5,790 bases of DNA from the NCBI GenBank assembly GCA_002499185.1, contig DAKN01000050.1, positions 1-5,790 of the forward strand. The letters are read 5' to 3'. Of this stretch, positions 1-4,890 are shown in pieces (the stretch's first letter is position 1; the number at the start of each line of letters is the position of its first letter). The position numbers and the translations under genes are program-made. The notes beneath the pieces were generated by a model. That model worked only from the letters and a program-made list of their open reading frames with translations, was not told the DNA's origin and did not search any database. This stretch comes from Candidatus Pacearchaeota archaeon UBA284 (GTDB lineage: Archaea; Nanobdellota; Nanobdellia; Pacearchaeales; UBA284).

Positions 1-1203
1 CGTGGAAGAGGTTATTGTGGCATGCCCTGTAAAATTCTTTCAAGAATAAAAAAATCTCAACCAAAAATAAAAACAGAATTTTCAGGAAGTTCTCCTCCAG
101 AAATTTTTGTCGGCAGAAACGATTATCCTTATGTTTACTCTGGAATATTGGCTCCAGATTATATGGGAAATACAGAAAATATGTCCATGCCCGAAAAATG
201 GTATGAAAATCAAGACGATATAGAAAAAATTATGAGTTATAGGGCTGGAATGGTTTATTCAAGATTTAAAATAAAAGTCAAAAATCCAAACTCAAATTCA
301 AGTAACTCAATCCAATCAAAAAAATTCCTTGGATTATTGCAGGACATTGCAATCGCTTCAAAGCCAATTGATGCAAGTTTTGAATTAAAAAGACAACCGA
401 GTTCAAAATTTTCCCTTACAAGTCATACTCCTCTGATTGGAAATCCGGCTCCTTTGAAGAAAGCAAGGCTTGAAAGCAACCTTCAAGTAGAAAAGAAAGT
501 AGATTATCTTATAAATGATATTGATGCTAAATCTGTTGATTCTATGAAAGAATTATTTAAATCAAATATTCCTGTTTCAAATATTATTAAAATTCTATCG
601 GCTGGTTTGCTTGGATTAAAGAAACAAAGAAGAATGGTTCCTACAAGATGGGCTGTAACCGCGACAGATGATGCCTTATCAAAAGATTTGCTTAAAAGAA
701 TAAGATATCACCAACAAATTTCAGAAATTCTTTTATTTAATGGGAATTATCTTGGAAATTATTATGAGGTATTGTTATTGCCTGGAGAATTTGGTTTTGA
801 AGTTTTGGAAATGGCCGAAACAGGCGGAGTTTGGAATCCCGAAACAACAGCAATTTGGCATGATTATGAATTCTTTGGGGGCAGAAAAGAATATGCTAGC
901 AATGTTACTGGAGGATATTATGCTGTGAGATTACCGATAACAGAATATCTCGAAAAAATCAAGAGACAAGCAACAATAATAATTTTTAGAGAAGTCAGAA
1001 AAGAATATTGGGCTCCTTGTGGTGTGGGAATTCTGCGCGAATTAATGAGGGGAATATTAAAACAACAGCCAGAAAGATTTTCCACAATCCAAGAAGCGTT
1101 TGCAAAAATGCAAACGCGGTTTAAATCTCCGATACAAAACTATACAACAAAAAGCATTCTATTGAAAAGAAAAAAAGAACAAAGACAACTTTTTGATTTT
1201 TAG
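1..1203 (+). CDS. nreA: Nre-family archaeal DNA repair protein, 5' end outside window
   Basis: Archaeal Nre protein; its Haloferax homologue NreA works with UvrABC and PCNA in repair of mitomycin C damage (family knowledge). The frame is open from base 1: seven codons before the ATG at 22 read RGRGYCG and run into MPCKIL. This matches the end of the N-terminal Cys zinc finger of Nre proteins, so the ATG at 22 is internal and the real start lies upstream. Counting from that Met, recognisable family blocks are SPPEIFVGR (24-32), VPTRWAVTATDD (206-217) and EYWAPCGVGILRE (328-340). The C-terminus is QRQLFDF (387-393), a near-consensus PCNA-interacting (PIP) motif with Q, L and F in place but lacking the last aromatic residue. 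The stop TAG overlaps the stop of the convergent neighbour. NreA and NreB subtypes cannot be separated here. Family assignment is firm; the role in this organism is inferred. Confidence 0.93.
   Translation, partial: RGRGYCGMPCKILSRIKKSQPKIKTEFSGSSPPEIFVGRNDYPYVYSGILAPDYMGNTENMSMPEKWYENQDDIEKIMSYRAGMVYSRFKIKVKNPNSNSSNSIQSKKFLGLLQDIAIASKPIDASFELKRQPSSKFSLTSHTPLIGNPAPLKKARLESNLQVEKKVDYLINDIDAKSVDSMKELFKSNIPVSNIIKILSAGLLGLKKQRRMVPTRWAVTATDDALSKDLLKRIRYHQQISEILLFNGNYLGNYYEVLLLPGEFGFEVLEMAETGGVWNPETTAIWHDYEFFGGRKEYASNVTGGYYAVRLPITEYLEKIKRQATIIIFREVRKEYWAPCGVGILRELMRGILKQQPERFSTIQEAFAKMQTRFKSPIQNYTTKSILLKRKKEQRQLFDF
1096..1117. repeat. Perfect inverted repeat (stem-loop) inside nre
   Basis: Arms GCGTTTGCA (1096-1104) and TGCAAACGC (1109-1117) are perfectly complementary around an AAAA loop (1105-1108). 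The stem is 9 bp with five G-C pairs, unusual in such AT-rich DNA. It lies in coding sequence (EAFAKMQTR) about 85 bases before the nre stop. On the other strand it lies about 85-105 bases beyond the stop of the 96-residue gene, past a T-run. It could be an RNA hairpin, a protein-binding palindrome or chance codon choice; the sequence alone does not decide. Confidence 0.6.
1170..1176 (-). terminator. Oligo-T candidate terminator for the 96-residue gene
   Basis: On the minus strand this reads T7, preceded by other T-rich triplets, about 25 bases past the stop of the convergent 1200-1490 gene. Archaeal RNA polymerase can terminate at oligo-T tracts without a hairpin (established). It falls inside nre, where the + strand codes for Lys-Arg-Lys-Lys-Lys. 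Function is inferred from position and composition. Confidence 0.4.
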
Positions 1204-1490
1204 TCTTTTTTATAGAAAGGACATTGAGTTGAATTACATCTATTAAGATCATAAGCTTCAAAACAAGCATTATTCTTTTTACAAAGGCCCATTTGCTCAT
1301 ATAATTCATTTCCTTTTCCTTTAAGGTCTAAATTAATGCCTATTTCGGAATCTACTAAATCAACCATTGTTCTTAGAGAAACTTCTTTTGGAAGCTTATT
1401 AACAACCTTATTTGCAATGGATCGCTTTTTTTTATCTGGAATTTGAGATATTCCCTTTCTTAATAAATTTACTCCATAATCACTTGCCAT
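1200..1490 (-). CDS. Hypothetical 96-residue protein with C-terminal four-Cys motif
   Basis: I do not recognise a named family. The N-terminal 65 residues look helical and basic (LLRKGISQIPDKKKRSIANKV), then a hydrophobic/acidic stretch (MVDLVDSEIGINLDL). The C-terminal 27 residues hold four cysteines, C70, C76, C85 and C90, spaced C-x5-C-x8-C-x4-C and ending CPFYKKD. That arrangement suggests a small zinc- or metal-binding knuckle (inference). No signal peptide or membrane segment is visible, so it is probably cytosolic. The start at 1490 is supported by a TATA-like box centred about 25 bases upstream, as in a leaderless transcript. It converges on nre with a 4-base stop overlap and is transcribed in the same direction as rhomboid and tfe, 105 bases downstream of the rhomboid stop. 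Confidence 0.8.
   Translation of the reverse strand: MASDYGVNLLRKGISQIPDKKKRSIANKVVNKLPKEVSLRTMVDLVDSEIGINLDLKGKGNELYEQMGLCKKNNACFEAYDLNRCNSTQCPFYKKD
1206..1211 (+). terminator. Oligo-T candidate terminator for nre
   Basis: A T6 run starts two bases after the nre stop codon, and the last codons are also T-rich. This fits an archaeal hairpin-independent terminator. It lies within the last codons of the opposing gene, so each gene of the pair carries the other's possible termination signal. Confidence 0.4.
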
Positions 1491-1511
1491 AATTTATTTT
1501 TATTAAACTAA

Positions 1512-1519
1512 TTTATAAA
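1512..1519 (-). promoter_or_regulatory. TATA-like box of the 96-residue gene
   Basis: TTTATAAA, inside the 10-base palindrome ATTTATAAAT (1511-1520), is centred 25.5 bases before the A of the start codon. This is the archaeal TATA-to-start-site distance, so transcription would begin at or next to the ATG. The whole gap 1491-1595 has only 8 G/C in 105 bases and no other clear element; part of the apparent match may simply reflect this composition. Confidence 0.5.
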
Positions 1520-1595
1520 TTTAATTATTGAATTTTAAGATATATAATTTAAAAGAACTATTAGAATATATATTTTTTATTATCTATATTAAGAA

Positions 1596-2273
1596 TTATC
1601 TAAAATGACTGCTTATCATCATTGTTTGCCTTTTGTATTTATGTCTTAAGTAAAAACCGTAGAAAAATCCAGTTAAAAATCCACCAAGATGAGCAGTATT
1701 TGCTATTGATAATCCGAATGCAGAAGATGCAAGCCACATGATTATTAAGATAAAAATTATTGCAAACCACATTGGCATGGGTATAGGTATAAACAAGATA
1801 TAGACTTTCATTTTTGGCACAAGAACTGCAGCCAATCCAGCGATTCCAAAAATAGCTCCACTTGCACCAACAGCAGGTATTAGTAAATTATCCCCGAATG
1901 CAAATGCTAATGAAACAAAAAACAAGGCTGCAATTATTCCAGAAATTAAATATAATGCAAGGAATCTTTTGCTTCCAATTATCCTTTCAATAAATCCACC
2001 TAAAAAAACTAAGGACATCATATTTGCGAATAAATGAAAACTGAAAAGACTTGGATCATGCATAAACATGCTTGTAAAAATTGTCCAAAGTTTTTGTCCC
2101 TGCAATATTGCATTTGGTTGCAATGCAATTTCATAAAAAACGCTTTCTCCAAGAGTATTCATTAGAATTATCATTGCCAAATAAGCAACAACATTGATTC
2201 CAACAAGCCATAACGTAAAATTAAAAAATTTCTTTTTTGATTTTTGTCTTTGTTTTATTACGACATATGACAT
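1596..2273 (-). CDS. Rhomboid-family intramembrane serine protease
   Basis: Cleaves transmembrane segments of substrate proteins within the membrane (family knowledge); the substrate here is unknown. It is 225 residues, a minimal six-helix rhomboid: hydrophobic helices near 22-40, 78-96, 104-125, 134-152, 165-183 and 193-209, with a short basic N-terminus (QRQKSKKK) and basic C-terminus. Catalytic residues are visible: H80-x3-N84 for the oxyanion side (HLFAN), nucleophile S138 in VGASGAIFG, and H195 in AHLGGFLTG, so the Ser-His dyad is intact. No extra cytosolic or zinc-finger domain is attached. It starts 44 bases after the tfe stop on the same strand, close enough for co-transcription, and no strong Shine-Dalgarno sequence precedes it. 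Assignment is firm; physiological role is unknown. Confidence 0.95.
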   Translation of the reverse strand: MSYVVIKQRQKSKKKFFNFTLWLVGINVVAYLAMIILMNTLGESVFYEIALQPNAILQGQKLWTIFTSMFMHDPSLFSFHLFANMMSLVFLGGFIERIIGSKRFLALYLISGIIAALFFVSLAFAFGDNLLIPAVGASGAIFGIAGLAAVLVPKMKVYILFIPIPMPMWFAIIFILIIMWLASSAFGLSIANTAHLGGFLTGFFYGFYLRHKYKRQTMMISSHFR

Positions 2274-2291
2274 TTTAACTTAGGATTTTTA

Positions 2292-2313
2292 ATTTATGAA
2301 AATTAGCATAAAT
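2292..2313. repeat. Short inverted repeat between tfe and the rhomboid gene
   Basis: Arms ATTTATG (2292-2298) and CATAAAT (2307-2313) are perfectly complementary across an 8-base spacer. It sits 19-40 bases upstream of the rhomboid start and just after the tfe stop. Read on the minus strand it overlaps the A/T-rich stretch CATAAATTAAAA, the only TATA-like candidate for the rhomboid gene (centre near -20). It could be an operator, a weak mRNA hairpin or chance in AT-rich DNA. Confidence 0.3.
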
Positions 2314-2317
2314 GAAA

Positions 2318-3091
2318 TTATTTTTTCTTCTTATTGGTTTTTTTAAACTTTTTTTTAGTTTCTTTCTTTTTGATTTTTTTCAGTTTTTTCTTAATGATTT
2401 TTACTTTATTCTTTACTGGTTTTTTTCCTTTTTTCTCTTTTTTAATTTTCTTTTTAATTATTTTTTCCTTTTTTTTCATTACAACTTTTTTTCCTACCTT
2501 TTTTTCCTTCTTTTTTGTTTTTGGTTTTTCTTCTATTTTTGGTTTAATCTTTTCTAATTCCGTAATTATTATTCTTATTTGGTTATCAAGATCTTCTATT
2601 TTTGAAGAAATTTCCTTCAGTTTTTTGTCTTCTTGAACTATTTGCAATAATTGGCCGCACTCTGGACAGAAAAAATTATGGTGCATTGCTGTTTCTTCAC
2701 TCATTTCTATGTTGTCGATGGCACAAGTATAGAAATTTTTAGTTTCTCTGCTTTTATATAAACCCTCAAATGTAATCTTTTCTTGTATTTTTGCCTTCAA
2801 TAAAAATTCAAGAGATTTTTCCATATCTAATGTCCAAAAGTAAGTATACCATCCTTTTTTCTCGTCTTTTTTTCGAGTATATTTTAACAAATTAAAATTA
2901 GACATTCTATACAGGATATTCCTTGTTTGATTGATTGTTAATCCCAGCTGAGAAGCTATCTTAAATTCATTTATATTGGATTTTCCGAATAAAACATTAA
3001 CTAATGGTTCTGAAGTTTTACTTGCAGCTTTTCTAACAGCTTCTTTTAGTAAAAGAAAAAGTTTTTCATCTTCTTTTTTTATTTTTGCCAT
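2318..3091 (-). CDS. tfe: TFE-like transcription initiation factor with long Lys-rich tail
   Basis: Archaeal TFE (TFIIE-alpha homologue) assists TBP/TFB-dependent promoter opening by binding the RNA polymerase clamp and stalk (family knowledge). Residues 8-100 form the winged-helix domain: FKIASQLGLTINQTRNILYRM is the helix-turn-helix and WYTYFWTLD (81-89) the wing. The zinc ribbon follows (121-150), with C123, then D126 where the second Cys is expected, and intact CPEC (142-145). H137 and H138 are nearby possible replacement ligands. A charged helix (152-183) comes next. Residues 187-257 form a tail with 42 lysines in 71 residues, making the protein longer than the roughly 170-190 residues usual for TFE. 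The tail resembles histone H1-like DNA-binding tails (inference). It is divergent from the acidic 218-residue gene and upstream of rhomboid. TFE identity is likely; zinc binding is uncertain. Confidence 0.88.
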   Translation of the reverse strand: MAKIKKEDEKLFLLLKEAVRKAASKTSEPLVNVLFGKSNINEFKIASQLGLTINQTRNILYRMSNFNLLKYTRKKDEKKGWYTYFWTLDMEKSLEFLLKAKIQEKITFEGLYKSRETKNFYTCAIDNIEMSEETAMHHNFFCPECGQLLQIVQEDKKLKEISSKIEDLDNQIRIIITELEKIKPKIEEKPKTKKKEKKVGKKVVMKKKEKIIKKKIKKEKKGKKPVKNKVKIIKKKLKKIKKKETKKKFKKTNKKKK

Positions 3092-3107
3092 TTTCCCCTT
3101 TTAATAT

Positions 3108-3115
3108 GTATATAA
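3108..3115 (-). promoter_or_regulatory. Proximal TATA-like box of tfe
   Basis: TTATATAC on the minus strand, within TTAATTATATACATATTAA, is centred about 20 bases before the tfe ATG (23 if the box is shifted to TTAATTATA). That is slightly closer than the ideal leaderless distance. AAGGGGAAAATGG spans the start codon, but its G-run is only about three bases from the ATG, too close for a good Shine-Dalgarno site. Confidence 0.4.
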
Positions 3116-3135
3116 TTAATTTTAAACTAGAGAGT

Positions 3136-3147
3136 ATTTATATTTTT
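3136..3147. promoter_or_regulatory. Two-way TATA-like box in the divergent tfe/218-residue gene region
   Basis: The sequence reads TTTATATTT on the + strand and AAATATAAATA on the minus strand. For tfe it would start transcription about 24 bases before the ATG; for the + gene at 3235 it would give a leader of about 70 bases. Another + strand candidate is TTTTTTAAAT near 3160-3169, giving a leader of about 43 bases. The region 3092-3234 therefore holds at least three A/T boxes, and the real start sites cannot be chosen by eye. Confidence 0.35.
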
Positions 3148-3216
3148 CCCCTTAAAAAGTTTTTTAAATGATAATATCTTGTGTACTTTAACATATTTTA
3201 GAAAAAGATAGAAAAA

Positions 3217-3221
3217 GAGGT
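3217..3221 (+). promoter_or_regulatory. Shine-Dalgarno-like GAGGT before the 218-residue gene
   Basis: GAGGT matches the archaeal 16S anti-Shine-Dalgarno but stands 13 bases from the ATG, longer than typical. It is the second copy of a near-tandem ten-base unit GAAAAAGATA/GAAAAAGAGG (3201-3220). If used, this gene has a 5' leader, unlike several neighbours that look leaderless. Confidence 0.4.
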
Positions 3222-3234
3222 AAATAAGATAAAA

Positions 3235-3891
3235 ATGGCTTTATTTAAGAAAAAGAAACCAATTCTAGAAGAACCTCCGGGATTTCCAGAATTAAAAAGA
3301 GACATCCCACAAATTGAAGAGCCAAAAATTGAATCTAAAGTCTTTAAAGAAATAGACATGCCAGATCTTCCAGAAATAGAAGAACAAGAAGAGCCGGAAG
3401 AAATAGAAGAAATGGAATCAGAAGAATTAGAAGACGAAGAACAAAAGGAATTAACTGAAATTCCCGGTTTAAAGGAAAGAGAATCTGAAAAAAGCAAGAA
3501 ATCAACAATACCTGAATTAAAGAAGGAATTGCCAAAAAAGATTTCTGTTGATATTAAAGATGCACATGAAAATCCTGCTAAAATCTATAAAAGAAACAAA
3601 GATATTAAACAAATTCAAAATATAGAAAGAGAGCACAGACAAAAAACCAGAAACAATCATGAAGAAGACGATAAATCTATTTTTGTAAAGATAGAAGATT
3701 TTAACAACGTTACATTTTCACTGAATGAAATAAAAAATAAATTAAAATTAATTGAAGGGGACATTTCTGAATTAAAATCTTTAAAATCGAGAGAAGATTC
3801 CGAAATCATGGCTTGGGAGCAGGAAATAATTTCAATAAAAGAAAAACTTCTTAACATTAATAAAATCTTATCCAATAAAAACAACCAATAA
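3235..3891 (+). CDS. Acidic protein with repeated Pro-Glu-Leu motifs and C-terminal coiled coil
   Basis: I do not recognise a named function; the C-terminal region resembles uncharacterised proteins I recall from DPANN archaea. The N-terminus is a basic patch (MALFKKKKP). Residues 10-100 are Pro/Glu-rich and probably disordered: 20 of residues 41-75 are acidic. A motif recurs: FPELKRDIP (17-25), LPEIEE (45-50), IPGLKE (76-81) and IPELKKELP (92-100). Residues 148-156 (SIFVKIEDF) open a folded C-terminal part, followed by heptad-like helices (164-211) with W194 as a single conserved-looking aromatic. No signal peptide or membrane segment is present. It is probably co-transcribed with the next gene, 29 bases downstream, and divergent from tfe. 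A scaffold or adaptor role is inference from architecture only. Confidence 0.85.
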   Translation: MALFKKKKPILEEPPGFPELKRDIPQIEEPKIESKVFKEIDMPDLPEIEEQEEPEEIEEMESEELEDEEQKELTEIPGLKERESEKSKKSTIPELKKELPKKISVDIKDAHENPAKIYKRNKDIKQIQNIEREHRQKTRNNHEEDDKSIFVKIEDFNNVTFSLNEIKNKLKLIEGDISELKSLKSREDSEIMAWEQEIISIKEKLLNINKILSNKNNQ

Positions 3892-3894
3892 ATA

Positions 3895-3901
3895 TTTAAT
3901 A
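3895..3901 (+). promoter_or_regulatory. Possible internal TATA-like box before the 115-residue gene
   Basis: TTTAATA lies just after the preceding stop codon and is centred 23 bases before the ATG at 3921. No Shine-Dalgarno sequence is present (the spacer reads AGCTAAATAAAAATAAA), so this gene may be read from its own leaderless transcript as well as by read-through from the upstream gene. The match is weak because the gap is almost all A/T. Confidence 0.3.
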
Positions 3902-3920
3902 AAAGCTAAATAAAAATAAA

Positions 3921-4268
3921 ATGAGCATTTATATCAAGATAAATAGTTCTGAAATTCAGAATGCTAGAAAAAATACGATTGCATTACAGAATTCTTTTTC
4001 TAAACTTGAAATCATGAAATCAAAATATAGGATTCTAAAAAGAGAAAAAAATGAGAGAATTTTTGGCATAAAAGATAATCTTGAACAGATAAAAATTCTC
4101 ATGGAAAAAATCGAGAAAGAGCTTCCAATAATTGAAAATCCTTATGTAAAAACAGAACTAACATCAAAAGGTATATCTATTTCTCCTATTCTTGAATTAA
4201 AAAAGGAAAGAGATTATCTAAAGGAATTTAGAGAAATTAACAAAAATTTAATGGAAAGAAAAAAGTAA
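3921..4268 (+). CDS. Hypothetical 115-residue coiled-coil protein
   Basis: No named family is recognised. Residues 1-8 (MSIYIKIN) could form a beta strand, and 9-70 is a long charged helix with heptad-like Ile/Leu spacing (KDNLEQIKILMEKIEKELP). A Pro-containing loop at 71-90 (ENPYVKTELTSKGISISP) is followed by a second charged helix (91-115). This helix-loop-helix layout suggests a helical hairpin able to pair with another coiled coil. The directly upstream gene also ends in a coiled coil, so a complex between the two is a reasonable inference. There is no signal peptide, membrane helix or metal motif and no cysteine at all. It converges on the CYTH gene with only nine bases between stop codons. 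Confidence 0.8.
   Translation: MSIYIKINSSEIQNARKNTIALQNSFSKLEIMKSKYRILKREKNERIFGIKDNLEQIKILMEKIEKELPIIENPYVKTELTSKGISISPILELKKERDYLKEFREINKNLMERKK
4259..4264 (-). terminator. Oligo-T candidate terminator for the CYTH gene
   Basis: On the minus strand, past the CYTH stop, the sequence reads TTTACTTTTTTCTTTCC, a T6 core beginning about 14 bases downstream of the stop. It lies in the last codons of the convergent 115-residue gene. In the other direction, TATTTTATTT (4275-4284) is a weaker T-rich signal for the + operon. Confidence 0.35.
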
Positions 4269-4277
4269 ATTAATATT

Positions 4278-4826
4278 TTATTTAGCCAAATTTCTATTTT
4301 TATATTTATCGTCTTTTGTAATTTCTTTGCCAATTATTTGAAAAGCCATTGCAGAAATTTCATCAGGAAATTCAACTTCTGCTATAATCAAATCTCTATC
4401 AGTATAAACATCAAGTTCTAGGGTTTGTCCACAATATGGTTTTTTTAATCTTATTTTTTCAACTCTTTTTCCAACAGTTGATTGCCAATATTGATTAAAT
4501 AATCCTTCTCCGATTTGTTTATTTTCTTCGTCTCTTGTTAATGCACCATTTTCCTTTATTGTAAAAAAATGTTTACTGCCTTCTTGTCTAAGTCTTGCTT
4601 CTATTGGTTCAAAACTAAAAGAAATCCCCCATTTATTTGCCAGGGTTTTTCCAAGTTCTAATTCTAAATAGCCCTGTTTTATTTTTTCTCCAATTTCTAA
4701 GACAATTTCTTTAAAATCTACGGGTGAGTGGTAATGCCCCTCCTGATATAAATTAAGAAAATAAGGATCAGAATAATCTATTCCATTTTCCCATAATAAA
4801 AATTTCCTTTCAATTTCTTTTACCAT
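4278..4826 (-). CDS. CYTH-domain protein, probable triphosphate tunnel metalloenzyme
   Basis: CYTH proteins fold as a beta tunnel that binds metal and a triphosphate; members hydrolyse tripolyphosphate or thiamine triphosphate, or act as class IV adenylate cyclases. The opening EIERKF (4-9) is the family signature. Other tunnel residues are visible: QGYL (51-54), EARLR (76-80), FTIKENG (88-94) with R98 and acidic residues after it, GKRVEKIRL (119-127), LELDVY (136-141), AEVEFP (149-154) and the ending ITKDDKYKNRNLA (169-181). The set looks complete, so the enzyme is probably active. About 20 extra residues (roughly 25-48) separate the signature from QGYL, and another insert precedes EARLR, which suggests a distinct subfamily. 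The substrate cannot be read from sequence; inorganic tripolyphosphatase is my best guess. A TATA box at -25 marks the start. Confidence 0.92.
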   Translation of the reverse strand: MVKEIERKFLLWENGIDYSDPYFLNLYQEGHYHSPVDFKEIVLEIGEKIKQGYLELELGKTLANKWGISFSFEPIEARLRQEGSKHFFTIKENGALTRDEENKQIGEGLFNQYWQSTVGKRVEKIRLKKPYCGQTLELDVYTDRDLIIAEVEFPDEISAMAFQIIGKEITKDDKYKNRNLAK

Positions 4827-4847
4827 TAAATTTATACAAAAACACAG

Positions 4848-4855
4848 TATTTAAA
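4848..4855 (-). promoter_or_regulatory. TATA-like box of the CYTH gene
   Basis: TTTAAATA on the minus strand is centred 25.5 bases before the start codon at 4826, the distance expected for a leaderless archaeal transcript. There is no Shine-Dalgarno sequence in the spacer. This implies the gene is transcribed independently although it lies only 71 bases beyond the 167-residue gene. Confidence 0.5.
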
Positions 4856-4890
4856 GAAAATTGTAATAAAGCATATAGAAATATCTATCC

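Noticed and set aside
740..928. Short + strand frame within nre
   Set aside because: It lies inside a strongly conserved part of nre in another frame and has no features of its own.
2312..2636. Two + strand reading frames very rich in Phe and Leu, resembling small membrane proteins
   Set aside because: They are the complement of the lysine codons in the tfe tail (AAA/AAG reads as TTT/CTT). No promoter or ribosome site precedes them.
3198..3535. Ser-rich and Leu-rich minus-strand frames opposite the acidic protein
   Set aside because: They mirror the GAA/GAG-rich codons of the + strand gene, which has a ribosome-binding site, promoter candidates and coherent protein features.
3235..4268. Archaellum accessory (FlaC/D/E-like) genes
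   Set aside because: The coiled-coil layout is only superficially similar, I see no recognisable domain motif, and no archaellin, ATPase or membrane platform gene lies nearby.
4278..4826. Adenylate cyclase (CyaB) assignment for the CYTH protein
   Set aside because: The fold is shared by cyclases, tripolyphosphatases and thiamine triphosphatases. Nothing visible selects the cyclase, and archaeal members are not generally shown to be cyclases.
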